A stretch of 64,000 nucleotides of DNA from Pradoshia sp. D12 (GCF_008935075.1 NZ_CP044545.1:1763501-1827500), one strand, 5' to 3'; shown: positions 24,928 to 34,775, counted from the first letter of the stretch. Translations and numbers: made by a program. The notes: generated by a model not told the origin, from the letters alone.

Positions 24928-24941
24928 TTAAAGCGCTTACA
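24928..24941 (+). promoter_or_regulatory. cre-like site upstream of the leucine degradation operon
   Basis: TTAAAGCGCTTACA matches the cre consensus at all but the second position and lies between the TetR stop codon and the acyl-CoA dehydrogenase gene. It suggests CcpA-dependent repression. Confidence 0.6.
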
Positions 24942-24951
24942 TATCTATAAC

Positions 24952-24969
24952 AGACCAACCAGTCGGTCT
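24952..24969. promoter_or_regulatory. Probable TetR operator
   Basis: AGACCAACCAGTCGGTCT is an 18-bp imperfect palindrome (half-sites GACCAACC and GACCGACT) just before the operon start. Its size and position are typical of TetR-family operators. Confidence 0.65.
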
Positions 24970-24994
24970 TTCACAAAAGAGTAGGAGGATGAAA

Positions 24995-26137
24995 ATGAAC
25001 TTTGAATTGAGCACGGAGCAAAAGATGGTCCGCAATATGGCAAGAGAATTTGCGGAAAAGGAAATTAAGCCAATAGCGATTGAATTAGACCGGGAGTCAA
25101 GATTCCCTGAAGAAGTATTTAAGAAAATGGGTGAATTAGGTCTGCTCGGAATTCCCTTTCCAGAAGAATACGGAGGCTCTGGTGGAGATACGATCTCTTA
25201 TGCGCTTGCAGTAGAGGAAATTGGAAGAGCCTGCGGAGGTACGGGCTTGAGCTATGCAGCTGCCGTATCACTTGGATCGAGTCCGATTTATTATTTTGGA
25301 ACAGAGGAGCAAAAGCAACAGTACTTAACTCCATTGGCAAGTGGTAAGGCCTTAGCATCATTTGGATTAACAGAGCCTAATGCCGGATCAGATGCCGGAG
25401 GGACGAGAACAAAGGCCGTGCTAGAAGGAAATGAGTACGTAATTACAGGAGAAAAATGCTGGATTACAAATGCCGGATTTGCAGAAACGATTACGGTCAC
25501 TGCGGTATCTGGTAAGACCAATACCGGAAAAAATATTATTTCCGCCTTTCTTGTACCAACTAATACGCCAGGGCTAAAGATTACTAGCAATTACGACAAA
25601 ATGGGTGTTCGAGCTTCGAATACATCAGAAATAATCCTCGACCATGTTCGGGTACCTAAGGAGAATGTCCTTGGAGATCTCGAGGGAGGATTTAAACAAT
25701 TTTTATATACACTGGACGGCGGCCGGATTTCAATCGCGGCTTTGGCGGTCGGGATTGCTCAGGCAGCATTTGATAAAGCGCTTGCCTACAGTAAGGAACG
25801 AATCCAGTTTGGACAGTCCATTTCTAAGTTTCAGGCTATTCAATTTAAGCTGGCAGACATGGCAATGGAAATTGAGCTGGCGAGAAATATGGTATTAAAG
25901 GCTGCCTGGCTTAAAGATCAAAAAAAGAATTTCACAAAAGAATCTGCCTATGCCAAGCTATTTGCTTCTGAAATGGGATTCCGTACATGCAATCAGGCGA
26001 TTCAAATTCATGGTGGATATGGATATATGCGTGAATACGAAGTGGAGCGTTACTTACGTGATATGAAGTTATTGGAGATTGGCGAGGGTACATCAGAAAT
26101 TCAGCGACTTGTAATATCCCGCCAACTAGGTTGCTAG
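24995..26137 (+). CDS. yngJ: Acyl-CoA dehydrogenase, isovaleryl-CoA dehydrogenase candidate
   Basis: A 380-residue FAD acyl-CoA dehydrogenase equivalent to B. subtilis YngJ by operon position. The FAD and substrate motifs FGLTEPNAGSDAGG near 122-135 and WITNAGFAE near 155-163 are intact. The C-terminal GGYGYMREYEVERYLRD and EGTSEIQR segments are typical of short/branched-chain enzymes. In leucine degradation it converts isovaleryl-CoA to 3-methylcrotonyl-CoA. The ATG at 24995 is six bases after GTAGGAGG; the ATG at 24989 abuts it and is unlikely to be used. Confidence 0.88.
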   Translation: MNFELSTEQKMVRNMAREFAEKEIKPIAIELDRESRFPEEVFKKMGELGLLGIPFPEEYGGSGGDTISYALAVEEIGRACGGTGLSYAAAVSLGSSPIYYFGTEEQKQQYLTPLASGKALASFGLTEPNAGSDAGGTRTKAVLEGNEYVITGEKCWITNAGFAETITVTAVSGKTNTGKNIISAFLVPTNTPGLKITSNYDKMGVRASNTSEIILDHVRVPKENVLGDLEGGFKQFLYTLDGGRISIAALAVGIAQAAFDKALAYSKERIQFGQSISKFQAIQFKLADMAMEIELARNMVLKAAWLKDQKKNFTKESAYAKLFASEMGFRTCNQAIQIHGGYGYMREYEVERYLRDMKLLEIGEGTSEIQRLVISRQLGC

Positions 26138-26171
26138 CCTTATATTTTTTTTAGTGATAAGGAGGAACGAG

Positions 26172-27809
26172 ATGGCGGATTTGGTTCAGAAAACAGTGGG
26201 TGCTCTTTTGGATGAAATAGCTCAAGAGAATGCGGAGCGAGAAGCAGTTGTTTATGCAGATCGAGGTCTTCGGTATACGTATAAACAGTTTAATGAAGTT
26301 TGCAAGGAGGCAGCCCGAGCGTTTATGTCGCTTGGAATGGAAAAGGGAGATCATCTTGCCATATGGGCGACTAATACTCCTGAATGGCTGATTACCCAAT
26401 ATGCGACAGGGAAGATGGGGGCGGTGCTCGTTACGGTAAATACGAGTTACAGAGCCAAAGAGCTAGAATACCTTTTGCAGCAGTCTGATTCAAAAACACT
26501 TATTTTACTGGAAAATGTGAAGGATCATTCCTATATTGAAACACTTTATGAAGTCATACCGGAATTAAGAGATGCACCTCCTGGAGAGCTGGTATCAGAG
26601 AAGCTGCCTTATTTAAAAAATGTTATCGTGCTCGGTGAGAATCGATATCCTGGTACGTACAGCTGGGATGATGTGATAAAAATGGCCTCCCACACATCAG
26701 AGCAGGAATTGGCTGAAAGGCTGGATTCCTTACACGACAGCGATGTCATCAATATGCAGTATACGTCTGGGACAACTGGTTTTCCAAAGGGAGTCATGCT
26801 GACTCACCGCAATATCGTCAATAACGCGATCAATATTTCTGAGGGAATGAAGCTGACAAATGAAGATCGTATGTGTATTCCAGTTCCTTTTTTCCATTGT
26901 TTTGGGTGTGTATTAGGAACATTAACAGCCGTTTCTGTTGGTGCAGCCATGATTCCATTGCAGGAGTTTAATCCGCGCAGTGTTTTACAGGTTGTTGAAG
27001 AAGAAAAATGTACCGCTCTTCACGGTGTTCCGACGATGTTCATTGCTGAAATGAATCTGGAGGACTTTGAAGAATACGATTTATCCACTCTGCGTACAGG
27101 TATAATGGCTGGTTCCACCTGCCCTATTGAAGTCATGAAGGGTGTAGTGGAAAAGATGGGGGCCAATGAAATAACGATTGTATTTGGACAGACCGAATCT
27201 TCACCTGGTATCACTCAAACGAGGACGGACGATCCGCTTGAATTGCGAGTCAGCTCCATTGGCAGATCGATGCCTAATATTGAGGTGAAAATCGTCGAGC
27301 CTGGCACTGAGAATGAAGTGCCTCGGGGGCAGCATGGCGAGTTAATCACACGCGGTTACCATGTCATGGAGGGTTATTACAAAAATCCAGAAGCAACTGC
27401 AGCTGCGATTTCCAAAGATGGCTGGCTTCATACCGGTGATTTGGCTGTCATGGATGAAAATGGGTATTGCGCTATTACTGGCAGGCTTAAGGACATGATT
27501 ATCCGTGGTGGCGAAAATATTTATCCAAGAGAAATAGAAGAGTTTTTGTACCAGCATCCTTCTGTACTTGATGTCCAGGTCATTGGTGTACCAGATGCCA
27601 AATATGGTGAAGAAGTAATGGCATGGATCATTCCTAAAGAAGGCACATCCATAACAGCCGAGGATATCCGTACTTACTGCCACGGGAAGATTTCAAGGCA
27701 TAAAATTCCGCGCTATATCGAATTTATAGACGAATATCCGATGACAGCTTCCGGAAAAATTCAAAAATATAAGCTTCGGGAACAATCCATGCAGATTTTG
27801 GGAACGTGA
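26172..27809 (+). CDS. yngI: Acyl-CoA synthetase (AMP-forming), YngI-like
   Basis: A 545-residue ANL-superfamily ligase, second gene of the operon as in B. subtilis yngJ-yngI. It has the signature QYTSGTTGFPKGVMLTHRN near 195-213, FGQTESSPG near 338-346, TGDLAVMDENGY near 423-434 and PMTASGKIQK near its C-terminus. It is likely to activate a short or branched acid (for example isovalerate) for entry into the pathway. Start ATG 26172 is six bases after GGAGG at 26161-26165; the in-frame GTG at 26154 has no site. Confidence 0.87.
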   Translation: MADLVQKTVGALLDEIAQENAEREAVVYADRGLRYTYKQFNEVCKEAARAFMSLGMEKGDHLAIWATNTPEWLITQYATGKMGAVLVTVNTSYRAKELEYLLQQSDSKTLILLENVKDHSYIETLYEVIPELRDAPPGELVSEKLPYLKNVIVLGENRYPGTYSWDDVIKMASHTSEQELAERLDSLHDSDVINMQYTSGTTGFPKGVMLTHRNIVNNAINISEGMKLTNEDRMCIPVPFFHCFGCVLGTLTAVSVGAAMIPLQEFNPRSVLQVVEEEKCTALHGVPTMFIAEMNLEDFEEYDLSTLRTGIMAGSTCPIEVMKGVVEKMGANEITIVFGQTESSPGITQTRTDDPLELRVSSIGRSMPNIEVKIVEPGTENEVPRGQHGELITRGYHVMEGYYKNPEATAAAISKDGWLHTGDLAVMDENGYCAITGRLKDMIIRGGENIYPREIEEFLYQHPSVLDVQVIGVPDAKYGEEVMAWIIPKEGTSITAEDIRTYCHGKISRHKIPRYIEFIDEYPMTASGKIQKYKLREQSMQILGT

Positions 27810-27821
27810 GGAGGAGCAGCA

Positions 27822-29174
27822 TTGTTTAAGAAAATATTAATTGCCAATCGAGGGGAAATCGCTTCAAGAATAATCCGTACCTGTAAACGCCTTAATATCG
27901 AAACGGTTGCGGTTTATTCTGAGGCAGATCAAGAGGCACCATTTGTTAAGGAAGCAGATTTTGCTTTTCTTTTGGGTGGTTCAAGAGTAAATGAAAGCTA
28001 TGTTAATACCGCGAAAATATTAGAGATTGCGAAAGAGCATGATGTGGAAGCTATCCATCCGGGTTACGGATTTTTAAGTGAAAACAGTGAGTTTGCGAGG
28101 GAATGCATAAGAGAAAATATTGTTTTCATTGGTCCCTCTCCGGATGTCATTGAACTAATGGGACAAAAGACAAAGGCAAGGGAGGCCATGGAGAAGTCAG
28201 GTGTACCGGTTGTGCCTGGAATATCATACCCGCTTGCTGATGCGGAGGAGGCAGTCAGGGTAGCTAAGAAACTCGGATATCCTGTAATGCTGAAAGCCTC
28301 TGCTGGCGGAGGCGGGATTGGCATGCAGTCAGTCTCAAATGAAATCGAGCTCATAAAAGCATATGAAGGCAATCAAAACCGAGCCCAAAGTTTTTTTGGC
28401 AATGGGGATATGTTCCTTGAGAAAGTCATTGTGAACCCGAGACATATTGAAATTCAAGTGCTGGCTGACAAGCAAGGCAATGCTGTATACCTTTGGGAAC
28501 GTGAATGTTCCATTCAGCGCCGTAATCAAAAAGTGGTAGAAGAAGCACCATCTCCATTTGTTGATGAGAGTTTACGGAAAAGAATGGGCGAAACAGCATT
28601 AAAGGCCGTACGCGATTTAGGCTACTATAATGCAGGTACCTTTGAATTTTTAATGGATGAACAAAAGAATTTCTATTTCCTTGAAATGAACACGCGCCTG
28701 CAGGTTGAACATCCGGTAACAGAGGAGATTACGGGAATTGATATGGTTGAGGAGCAAATTAGGATTGCCTATGGGGAGAATTTACGTTTTACCCAAGATG
28801 ATATTCGGTTAGAGGGTCATGCTATTGAAGTGAGAGTCTATGCGGAGGATCCCGTTACGTTCTTACCATCACCCGGGCAAATAACCTATCTGAAATTACC
28901 GAATGGTCCAGGTGTACGAAATGAGGTTGCTATCAGTGGTAACTCTAAGGTAACACCATTTTATGATCCGATGATTGCAAAACTAATTGTGTCGGCATCA
29001 AGCAGGGAAGAAGCTATAAGCTGTATGACAAAGGCACTTCAAAGCTATGAAATTCAGGGAATTAAAACAAATCTACCCATGCTTTTAACGGTCATCCAGC
29101 ATGAAGCATTTAAGGCGGGAGACACAACAACTGGGTTTATTGAAGCAAATCTTAAAAAAATGAAAAACAGATAG
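27822..29174 (+). CDS. yngH: Biotin carboxylase subunit of 3-methylcrotonyl-CoA carboxylase (YngH-like)
   Basis: A 450-residue biotin carboxylase that carboxylates carrier-bound biotin using ATP and bicarbonate. ATP-grasp features include KASAGGGGIGM near 159-169, the HIEIQVLAD segment near 208-216 and EMNTRLQVEHPVTE near 287-300. Residues 1-20 (KKILIANRGEIASRI) are the family N-terminus. It starts at TTG after GAGGAGGAGC. Unlike AccC of fatty-acid synthesis, it sits with its own carrier and carboxyltransferase in a catabolic operon. Confidence 0.9.
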   Translation: MFKKILIANRGEIASRIIRTCKRLNIETVAVYSEADQEAPFVKEADFAFLLGGSRVNESYVNTAKILEIAKEHDVEAIHPGYGFLSENSEFARECIRENIVFIGPSPDVIELMGQKTKAREAMEKSGVPVVPGISYPLADAEEAVRVAKKLGYPVMLKASAGGGGIGMQSVSNEIELIKAYEGNQNRAQSFFGNGDMFLEKVIVNPRHIEIQVLADKQGNAVYLWERECSIQRRNQKVVEEAPSPFVDESLRKRMGETALKAVRDLGYYNAGTFEFLMDEQKNFYFLEMNTRLQVEHPVTEEITGIDMVEEQIRIAYGENLRFTQDDIRLEGHAIEVRVYAEDPVTFLPSPGQITYLKLPNGPGVRNEVAISGNSKVTPFYDPMIAKLIVSASSREEAISCMTKALQSYEIQGIKTNLPMLLTVIQHEAFKAGDTTTGFIEANLKKMKNR

Positions 29175-29185
29175 GAGAGGTAATA

Positions 29186-29401
29186 ATGGCTGAAGAAATC
29201 AAAGCAAGTATGGCAGGAAATGTATGGAAAATACAAGTAAAAGAGGGAGATACCGTTGAAAACGGTCAGGACATGGTCATTTTGGAATCTATGAAAATGG
29301 AAATTCCTATAGCCGCTGAAGGAGACGGACTCGTCACAGAGGTTGTCGTAAACGAAGGGGATTTTGTAAATGAGGGCGATGTTTTAATCCGTATTGACTA
29401 G
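29186..29401 (+). CDS. yngHB: Biotin carboxyl carrier protein (YngHB-like)
   Basis: A 71-residue single-domain biotinyl carrier with the biotinylation site ESMKMEIP (Lys37). It shuttles carboxybiotin between the biotin carboxylase encoded 11 bases upstream and the carboxyltransferase encoded at 31134. Its length matches the free-standing carriers of Bacillus. AGGAGAGG precedes the ATG. Confidence 0.93.
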   Translation: MAEEIKASMAGNVWKIQVKEGDTVENGQDMVILESMKMEIPIAAEGDGLVTEVVVNEGDFVNEGDVLIRID

Positions 29402-29417
29402 AAGGGAGAGAACTTTT

Positions 29418-30335
29418 TTGGAGATACCTGATCTTGTACAAATAAAAGAAGTTGGCCCCCGGGACGGTTTGCAGAACGAGATGAATATAGCTCCGACTGA
29501 ACAAAAAATAGAATGGATTGACCTGTTGAGCGAAACGGGTCTTTCTTATATTGAAATTACATCTTTTGTTGCTCCTAAATGGATTCCGCAGCTAGCTGAT
29601 GCGCTGGAGGTATCAAGGAAAATCAAGCGCAAGGATACGGTCACTTATGCGGCTCTAGTGCCAAATCGAAAGGGATTGGAAAATGCGCTGTTAGCAAATA
29701 TCGATGAAGTCTCTATTTTCATGTCAGCGAGTGAAGCACATAATCAAAAAAATATAAATAAATCCATTGCAGACACCTTTCCAATTCTTCAGGAGGTTGC
29801 AGAGGATGCATCAAAGGAAGGAAAAACAACACGAGCTTATGTATCGACAGTGTTTGGCTGTCCGTACGAGGGCGAAGTTCAGATTGATGCTGTCTTACAT
29901 ATATGCGATAAGCTGTTCGCGATGGGGGTAGATGAAATCTCTCTTGGCGATACAATTGGTATTGCCCATCCAAAACAGGTTGATTTTTTACTGGATGAAG
30001 TAACAAAACGGTTTAATAAGGATCGTATTGCGTTACACTTTCACGACACACGCGGCATGGCGCTGGCAAATATATTAGTAGCTTTAAAGAAAGGATATAC
30101 AATTTTTGATTCCTCACTAGGCGGTTTAGGCGGCTGTCCATATGCAACCGGAGCCTCAGGAAATGTAGCCACTGATGACTTAGTTTATATGCTTGAGAGG
30201 ATGGGGATTCGTACGGGTATTGATGGAAGAATGTTAGCTGAAGCTGCAGATTATATTCAAAAACAGATGGGTATCCCTTTGTCGAGCAAACAAATGGCTA
30301 TCCAGGAGAAAAAGGAAGGGAGAAGGGTCAACTGA
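29418..30335 (+). CDS. yngG: Hydroxymethylglutaryl-CoA lyase (YngG-like)
   Basis: Cleaves HMG-CoA to acetyl-CoA and acetoacetate, the last step of leucine breakdown. The protein has the TIM-barrel N-terminus EVGPRDGLQNE near 11-21 with the metal/catalytic Arg-Asp pair, FHDTRGMALANI near 206-217 and the active-site cysteine loop GGLGGCPYATGASGN near 236-250. Start TTG 29418 (305 residues) is chosen since AAGGGAGAG lies seven bases upstream; an earlier in-frame TTG at 29394 overlaps the previous gene. It overlaps the next gene by one base. Confidence 0.9.
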   Translation: MEIPDLVQIKEVGPRDGLQNEMNIAPTEQKIEWIDLLSETGLSYIEITSFVAPKWIPQLADALEVSRKIKRKDTVTYAALVPNRKGLENALLANIDEVSIFMSASEAHNQKNINKSIADTFPILQEVAEDASKEGKTTRAYVSTVFGCPYEGEVQIDAVLHICDKLFAMGVDEISLGDTIGIAHPKQVDFLLDEVTKRFNKDRIALHFHDTRGMALANILVALKKGYTIFDSSLGGLGGCPYATGASGNVATDDLVYMLERMGIRTGIDGRMLAEAADYIQKQMGIPLSSKQMAIQEKKEGRRVN

Positions 30336-31108
30336 TGATCAACCGATCCATACGAGAAGACGGGATAGCGGTGATTGTATTAGATCATCCTCATAAATCC
30401 AACGCTTTATCTATTGAGTTGTTAAAAGAATTGCAACAAACACTGCGTCTATATAAAGAAAATTCATCTATTCATTGCATAATCATTACTGGCAGTGGTG
30501 ACAAAGCCTTTTGTGCTGGTGCTGATCTAAAAGAACGGTTAAATATGACTCCAGCACAGGTAGGAGAAGCGGTCAGATTAATCAAGGAAACCATTTCCAT
30601 GATTGACCAAATGCCGCAGCCGACCATTGCTTCCATTAATGGGGCAGCATTTGGCGGAGGGCTTGAGCTTGCATTGGCTTGTGATATAAGAGTGGCCAGC
30701 CATCATGCCAGGATGGGGCTCACAGAAACCTCTCTGGGAATTATTCCAGGCGCAGGCGGAACACAGAGACTGCCGAGATTAATTGGAATCAGCAAAGCAA
30801 AGGAGCTTATTTTCACCGCTCGCAGGATAGATGCCATTGAGGCACTGCAAATTGGCCTGGTTAATCAAATCGCCAAGCCGGATGAACTGGAGACTATGAG
30901 TCTGTCAATCGCAAAGAAAATTGCAGCCAATGCACCTATCGCAGTAAGGGAAGCTAAAAAAGCGATAGAAAGAGGTATGGAAACAGACTTAGCACATGGT
31001 TTCCAAATTGAAGAAATGAGCTATCAGGTTACCATTCCAACGAAGGATCGTATGGAGGGGCTCATGGCATTCAAGGAAAAACGTAAGCCTGTATATACCG
31101 GTGAATAA
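30335..31108 (+). CDS. yngF: Enoyl-CoA hydratase family, methylglutaconyl-CoA hydratase candidate (YngF-like)
   Basis: A 257-residue crotonase-fold enzyme expected to hydrate 3-methylglutaconyl-CoA to HMG-CoA. The oxyanion-hole segments are AFCAGADLKE near 59-68 and NGAAFGGGLELALACD near 103-118. The two catalytic acids are present as Glu113 (GGGLELA) and Glu133 (GLTETSLGIIPGAGGTQRL). It is translationally coupled to the lyase through a TGATG overlap. Confidence 0.88.
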   Translation: MINRSIREDGIAVIVLDHPHKSNALSIELLKELQQTLRLYKENSSIHCIIITGSGDKAFCAGADLKERLNMTPAQVGEAVRLIKETISMIDQMPQPTIASINGAAFGGGLELALACDIRVASHHARMGLTETSLGIIPGAGGTQRLPRLIGISKAKELIFTARRIDAIEALQIGLVNQIAKPDELETMSLSIAKKIAANAPIAVREAKKAIERGMETDLAHGFQIEEMSYQVTIPTKDRMEGLMAFKEKRKPVYTGE

Positions 31109-31133
31109 ACTCCCAATAGAAAGGTAGATGACC

Positions 31134-32666
31134 ATGAATACAATTCAAAACGACCTTATAGAACGAATAGAAAAAATTAAAGGAGGCGGAGAAGAGAAGT
31201 ATCATCAAAAAAATAAAGAAGCAGGCAAATTGTTCGTCCGAGAGCGTTTGGAGTTATTGTTTGATGAAGGCGTTTTAGCTGAGGATGGATTGTTTGCGAA
31301 TCATTCTGCGGAAGGTTTACCGGCTGACGGGGTGGTAACGGGATTAGGAAAAATAAACGGCCAAACGGTTGCTGTTATGGCTAATGATTCAACCATTAAA
31401 GCAGGATCCTGGGGAGCACGGACGGTTGAAAAAATCATTCGTATTCAGGAAACTGCTGATAAGCTTCAAATCCCTATGCTCTATTTAGTGGACTCAGCCG
31501 GTGCGAGAATAACCGATCAGGTAGAGATGTTCCCTGGACGCCGAGGGGCTGGCAGAATTTTTTATAATCAGGTAAAACTGTCCGGGAAAATCCCGCAAAT
31601 TTGTTTATTATTTGGGCCTTCTGCAGCAGGTGGTGCCTATATTCCAGCATTTTGCGATATCGTTGTAATGGTGGAAGGAAATGCTTCCATGTATCTCGGT
31701 TCTCCAAGGATGGCAGAGATGGTTATTGGAGAGAAGGTCACATTGGAACAAATGGGTGGAGCGAAAATGCATTGTTCCATATCGGGTTGCGGAGATGTCC
31801 TTGTAAGCAGTGAACAAGAGGCAATTGAATATGCCCGGAAATATCTATCCTACTTCCCGGCCAATTTTGCCGAAAAAACAAAAGGCACCGAAGAAAAACT
31901 ACCTCAAGTATCAGACAAAACAATCGCAGATCTTATCCCTCAGAATCAAAATGCACCTTTTAATATGTATGATCTCATTAATCAATTAATAGACGAGGAT
32001 TCCTTTTGTGAAATCAAGAAAATGTTTGCACCTGAATTAATTACTGGCCTTGCCCGAATGGGTGGTAAACCGGTTGGAATTATTGCCAATCAGCCGCGTG
32101 TAAAGGGTGGAGTCCTTTTTCATGATTCTGCTGATAAAGCAGCCAAATTCATTAATCTATGTGATGCCTTCAATATTCCATTACTCTTTTTAGCCGATAT
32201 ACCAGGCTTTATGATTGGCACTAAAGTAGAGCAAGCAGGAATTATCAGGCATGGTGCAAAAATGATTGCTGCCATGAGTGAAGCAACCGTTCCAAAAATC
32301 TCTGTTATTGTTCGGAAAGCATATGGAGCAGGTTTATATGCGATGGCTGGTCCAGCCTTTGAACCAGATTGCTGTATTGCCTTGCCGACTGCCTCGATTG
32401 CAGTGATGGGTCCAGAAGCGGCAGTGAATGCTGTGTATGCCAATAAAATTGCCGCCCTCCCGGAAGAAGAACGTCAAGGCTTCATTATGGAAAAAAGAGA
32501 AGAGTACAAGGAAGATATTAATATTTATCGCCTCGCCTCAGAAATGATCATTGATGATATTGTTGAACCTAATGATTTAAGGAGTCAATTAATCACTAGA
32601 TTTAGCTTATATGAAAGTAAATATCAGGTCTTTTCATGCCGAAAACATCCGGTTTATCCGGTTTGA
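31134..32666 (+). CDS. yngE: Carboxyltransferase subunit of 3-methylcrotonyl-CoA carboxylase (YngE-like)
   Basis: A 510-residue acyl-CoA carboxyltransferase with N and C crotonase-like halves. The N half has GPSAAGGAYIPAFCD near 160-175 and the C half has ADIPGFMIGTKVEQAGIIRHGAKM near 350-373 and KAYGAGLYAMAG near 390-401, which shape the acyl-CoA and biotin sites. It transfers carboxyl from the carrier protein to 3-methylcrotonyl-CoA. ATG 31134 is spaced better from AAAGGTAG than the ATG at 31128. Propionyl-CoA carboxylase activity cannot be excluded from sequence alone. Confidence 0.88.
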   Translation: MNTIQNDLIERIEKIKGGGEEKYHQKNKEAGKLFVRERLELLFDEGVLAEDGLFANHSAEGLPADGVVTGLGKINGQTVAVMANDSTIKAGSWGARTVEKIIRIQETADKLQIPMLYLVDSAGARITDQVEMFPGRRGAGRIFYNQVKLSGKIPQICLLFGPSAAGGAYIPAFCDIVVMVEGNASMYLGSPRMAEMVIGEKVTLEQMGGAKMHCSISGCGDVLVSSEQEAIEYARKYLSYFPANFAEKTKGTEEKLPQVSDKTIADLIPQNQNAPFNMYDLINQLIDEDSFCEIKKMFAPELITGLARMGGKPVGIIANQPRVKGGVLFHDSADKAAKFINLCDAFNIPLLFLADIPGFMIGTKVEQAGIIRHGAKMIAAMSEATVPKISVIVRKAYGAGLYAMAGPAFEPDCCIALPTASIAVMGPEAAVNAVYANKIAALPEEERQGFIMEKREEYKEDINIYRLASEMIIDDIVEPNDLRSQLITRFSLYESKYQVFSCRKHPVYPV

Positions 32667-32685
32667 GGAAACGGAGGGTTCTTTC

Positions 32686-34596
32686 ATGAGCCAAGTAGCC
32701 TGGATACCCGATCATCGTACGATTTCTAACCTGCGTCTTCATAAATGGATACAAGAATTGAGCCTTAAAGACTATGCCCAATTTTATGCTAAATCGATTG
32801 AAGAGCCCGAATGGTATTGGGGCGAAGTCGAAAAAGAATTAGGGTTCAGTTGGAAGTCACCTTATAAAAAAGTAATGGACCTATCAAATGGGATTGAATT
32901 CCCGGATTGGTATGTCGGTGGAACCTGTAATATTGTGGATTCTTGTATAGAGAAATGGATATATTCTGATCATCATGCAATCGAATATGAAAATGAATTA
33001 GGACAAACAAAGAAAATCTCCTTTCCGCAATTATATGAGTGGGTAAGCAGAGTGGCAGGAGGGTTATTGGAACAGGGGATAGTACGTGGAGACAGAATAA
33101 CCATCTATATGCCAATGATTCCGGAAACTATTGTTGCCATTCTGGCTGCCGCAAAAATTGGAGCGGTTGTCTCGCCTGTATTCTCCGGTTTTGCAGAGGA
33201 TGCCCTAAAAACACGCGTAAACGCAGCAGGTTCCAAAATGATTATAACGGCAGATTCCTATACTCGCCGTGGTAAAAAGGTCGATATGTTAAAGACAGTT
33301 ACAAATGTTTTAGATGAAATGGATAATTTGGAGAAGGTAGTTGTAGTGGGAGAGACTGGGATGCGTGGATCATTTGTATCCTGGAATCAAATCGAAGCAA
33401 CAGATCCGGTGGACACCTCTGCAGAAATGAAGAGTGATGAACCATTCATGCTCATTTACACCTCAGGGACAACAGGCAAACCAAAAGGAACTGTCCACAC
33501 TCATACCGGTTTTCCGATAAAGTCAGCAATTGATGCAAGAATCTCAATGGACGTGGTCAAAGGTGATAAGCTTCTCTGGATAACGGATATGGGCTGGATG
33601 ATGGGACCATTTCAGTTGTTTGCCAGTTTAATGAACGGAGCTACGATCATGCTTTACGATGGGGTGCCTGACTACCCGACGGCAAATCAGATATGGAAGT
33701 TAGTTGAAAAGTGGAAAGTTACGCAATTGGGAATTTCACCTACATTAATTCGTTCTCTTATGGCAAGAGCTGATGATTCGATTGGTTCTCATGATCTTTC
33801 ATCTCTTAAAGTGTTTGGATCAACGGGTGAGCCTTGGAATCCGGATCCATGGAATTGGTTGTTTGAAAGGATTGGGAAAAAGAAAATCCCGATTATTAAT
33901 TATTCAGGAGGCACCGAAATATCCGGCGGCATTTTAGGAAATGTTTTATTGAAGCCTATTGCTCCTGTTACATTTAATTCACCGATGCCAGGCATGGATA
34001 TTACGGTATTAAATTCATCGGGTGAAGCTGTTACGAACGAGGTGGGTGAGCTCTGTATTCGCGCTCCTTGGGTTGGCATGACTAAAGGCTTCTGGAATGA
34101 GAAGGAAAGATACTTGGATACATACTGGAGCACCTATAAGAATACCTGGGTTCATGGGGATTGGGTGAGTACAGACGGTGTTTTTTGGGAGATTAAAGGG
34201 CGGTCTGATGATACATTGAATATAGCGGGAAAAAGAGTAGGTCCGACTGAATATGAATCCATTCTTATTAAGCATGAAGATGTGATTGAAGCGGCTGCTA
34301 TCGGTATTCCGGATGAGCTTAAGGGGGAATCCTGTGTATGCTTCGCCGTTTTACAAACGAATGTAAAGGGGAATGCAGAGCTAGAAGGAGAGCTCATGAA
34401 GCTTTTGGGCAATCAGCTTGGAAAAGCACTCAAGCCTTCAGCTATTTACTTCGTGAGCGACCTGCCAAAAACGAGAAACCAGAAAATTATGCGCCGAGTC
34501 ATCAAATCTACCTTCCTTAACCAAGATGCAGGTGATTTATCCTCCTTAGTCAATCCGGAGATCGTACATGAAATCAATCAGATAAAAATAAAATGA
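32686..34596 (+). CDS. Acetyl-CoA synthetase-like acyl-CoA ligase
   Basis: A 636-residue ligase of the acetyl-CoA synthetase branch, with the N-terminal ACAS_N-like extension (YAQFYAKSIEEPEWYWGEVEKEL), MLIYTSGTTGKPKGTVHTHTG near 251-270 and IAGKRVGPTEYES near 520. The conserved acetate-pocket Trp is not obvious from the motif context, so acetoacetate or another short acid is as likely as acetate. As last gene of the leucine operon it could activate the acetoacetate released by HMG-CoA lyase. The ATG is seven bases after GGAGGG and the start region lies 19 bases beyond the previous stop. Confidence 0.82.
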   Translation: MSQVAWIPDHRTISNLRLHKWIQELSLKDYAQFYAKSIEEPEWYWGEVEKELGFSWKSPYKKVMDLSNGIEFPDWYVGGTCNIVDSCIEKWIYSDHHAIEYENELGQTKKISFPQLYEWVSRVAGGLLEQGIVRGDRITIYMPMIPETIVAILAAAKIGAVVSPVFSGFAEDALKTRVNAAGSKMIITADSYTRRGKKVDMLKTVTNVLDEMDNLEKVVVVGETGMRGSFVSWNQIEATDPVDTSAEMKSDEPFMLIYTSGTTGKPKGTVHTHTGFPIKSAIDARISMDVVKGDKLLWITDMGWMMGPFQLFASLMNGATIMLYDGVPDYPTANQIWKLVEKWKVTQLGISPTLIRSLMARADDSIGSHDLSSLKVFGSTGEPWNPDPWNWLFERIGKKKIPIINYSGGTEISGGILGNVLLKPIAPVTFNSPMPGMDITVLNSSGEAVTNEVGELCIRAPWVGMTKGFWNEKERYLDTYWSTYKNTWVHGDWVSTDGVFWEIKGRSDDTLNIAGKRVGPTEYESILIKHEDVIEAAAIGIPDELKGESCVCFAVLQTNVKGNAELEGELMKLLGNQLGKALKPSAIYFVSDLPKTRNQKIMRRVIKSTFLNQDAGDLSSLVNPEIVHEINQIKIK

Positions 34597-34660
34597 TAAC
34601 CTGGTGGAAGCAAGTGTGCGAATCACTTGCTGGTAAACAGCTTATCTAATAGTTAAGCGT

Positions 34661-34688
34661 TGGCATGGATAATCTCCATGCTTTTTTA
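34661..34688 (+). terminator. Terminator of the leucine degradation operon
   Basis: GCATGGA / TCCATGC with a five-base loop is followed by six T residues. A second hairpin without a T tract (GCAAGTG / CACTTGC, 34610-34630) lies between it and the last stop codon. Confidence 0.85.
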
Positions 34689-34775
34689 ATTAGTTTTATA
34701 GTTAATATAATTGGACTGTTGTATTCTTGAAAAACTTAAATTGATTAAAATAATTTAATAGAATGTATCGGAACA

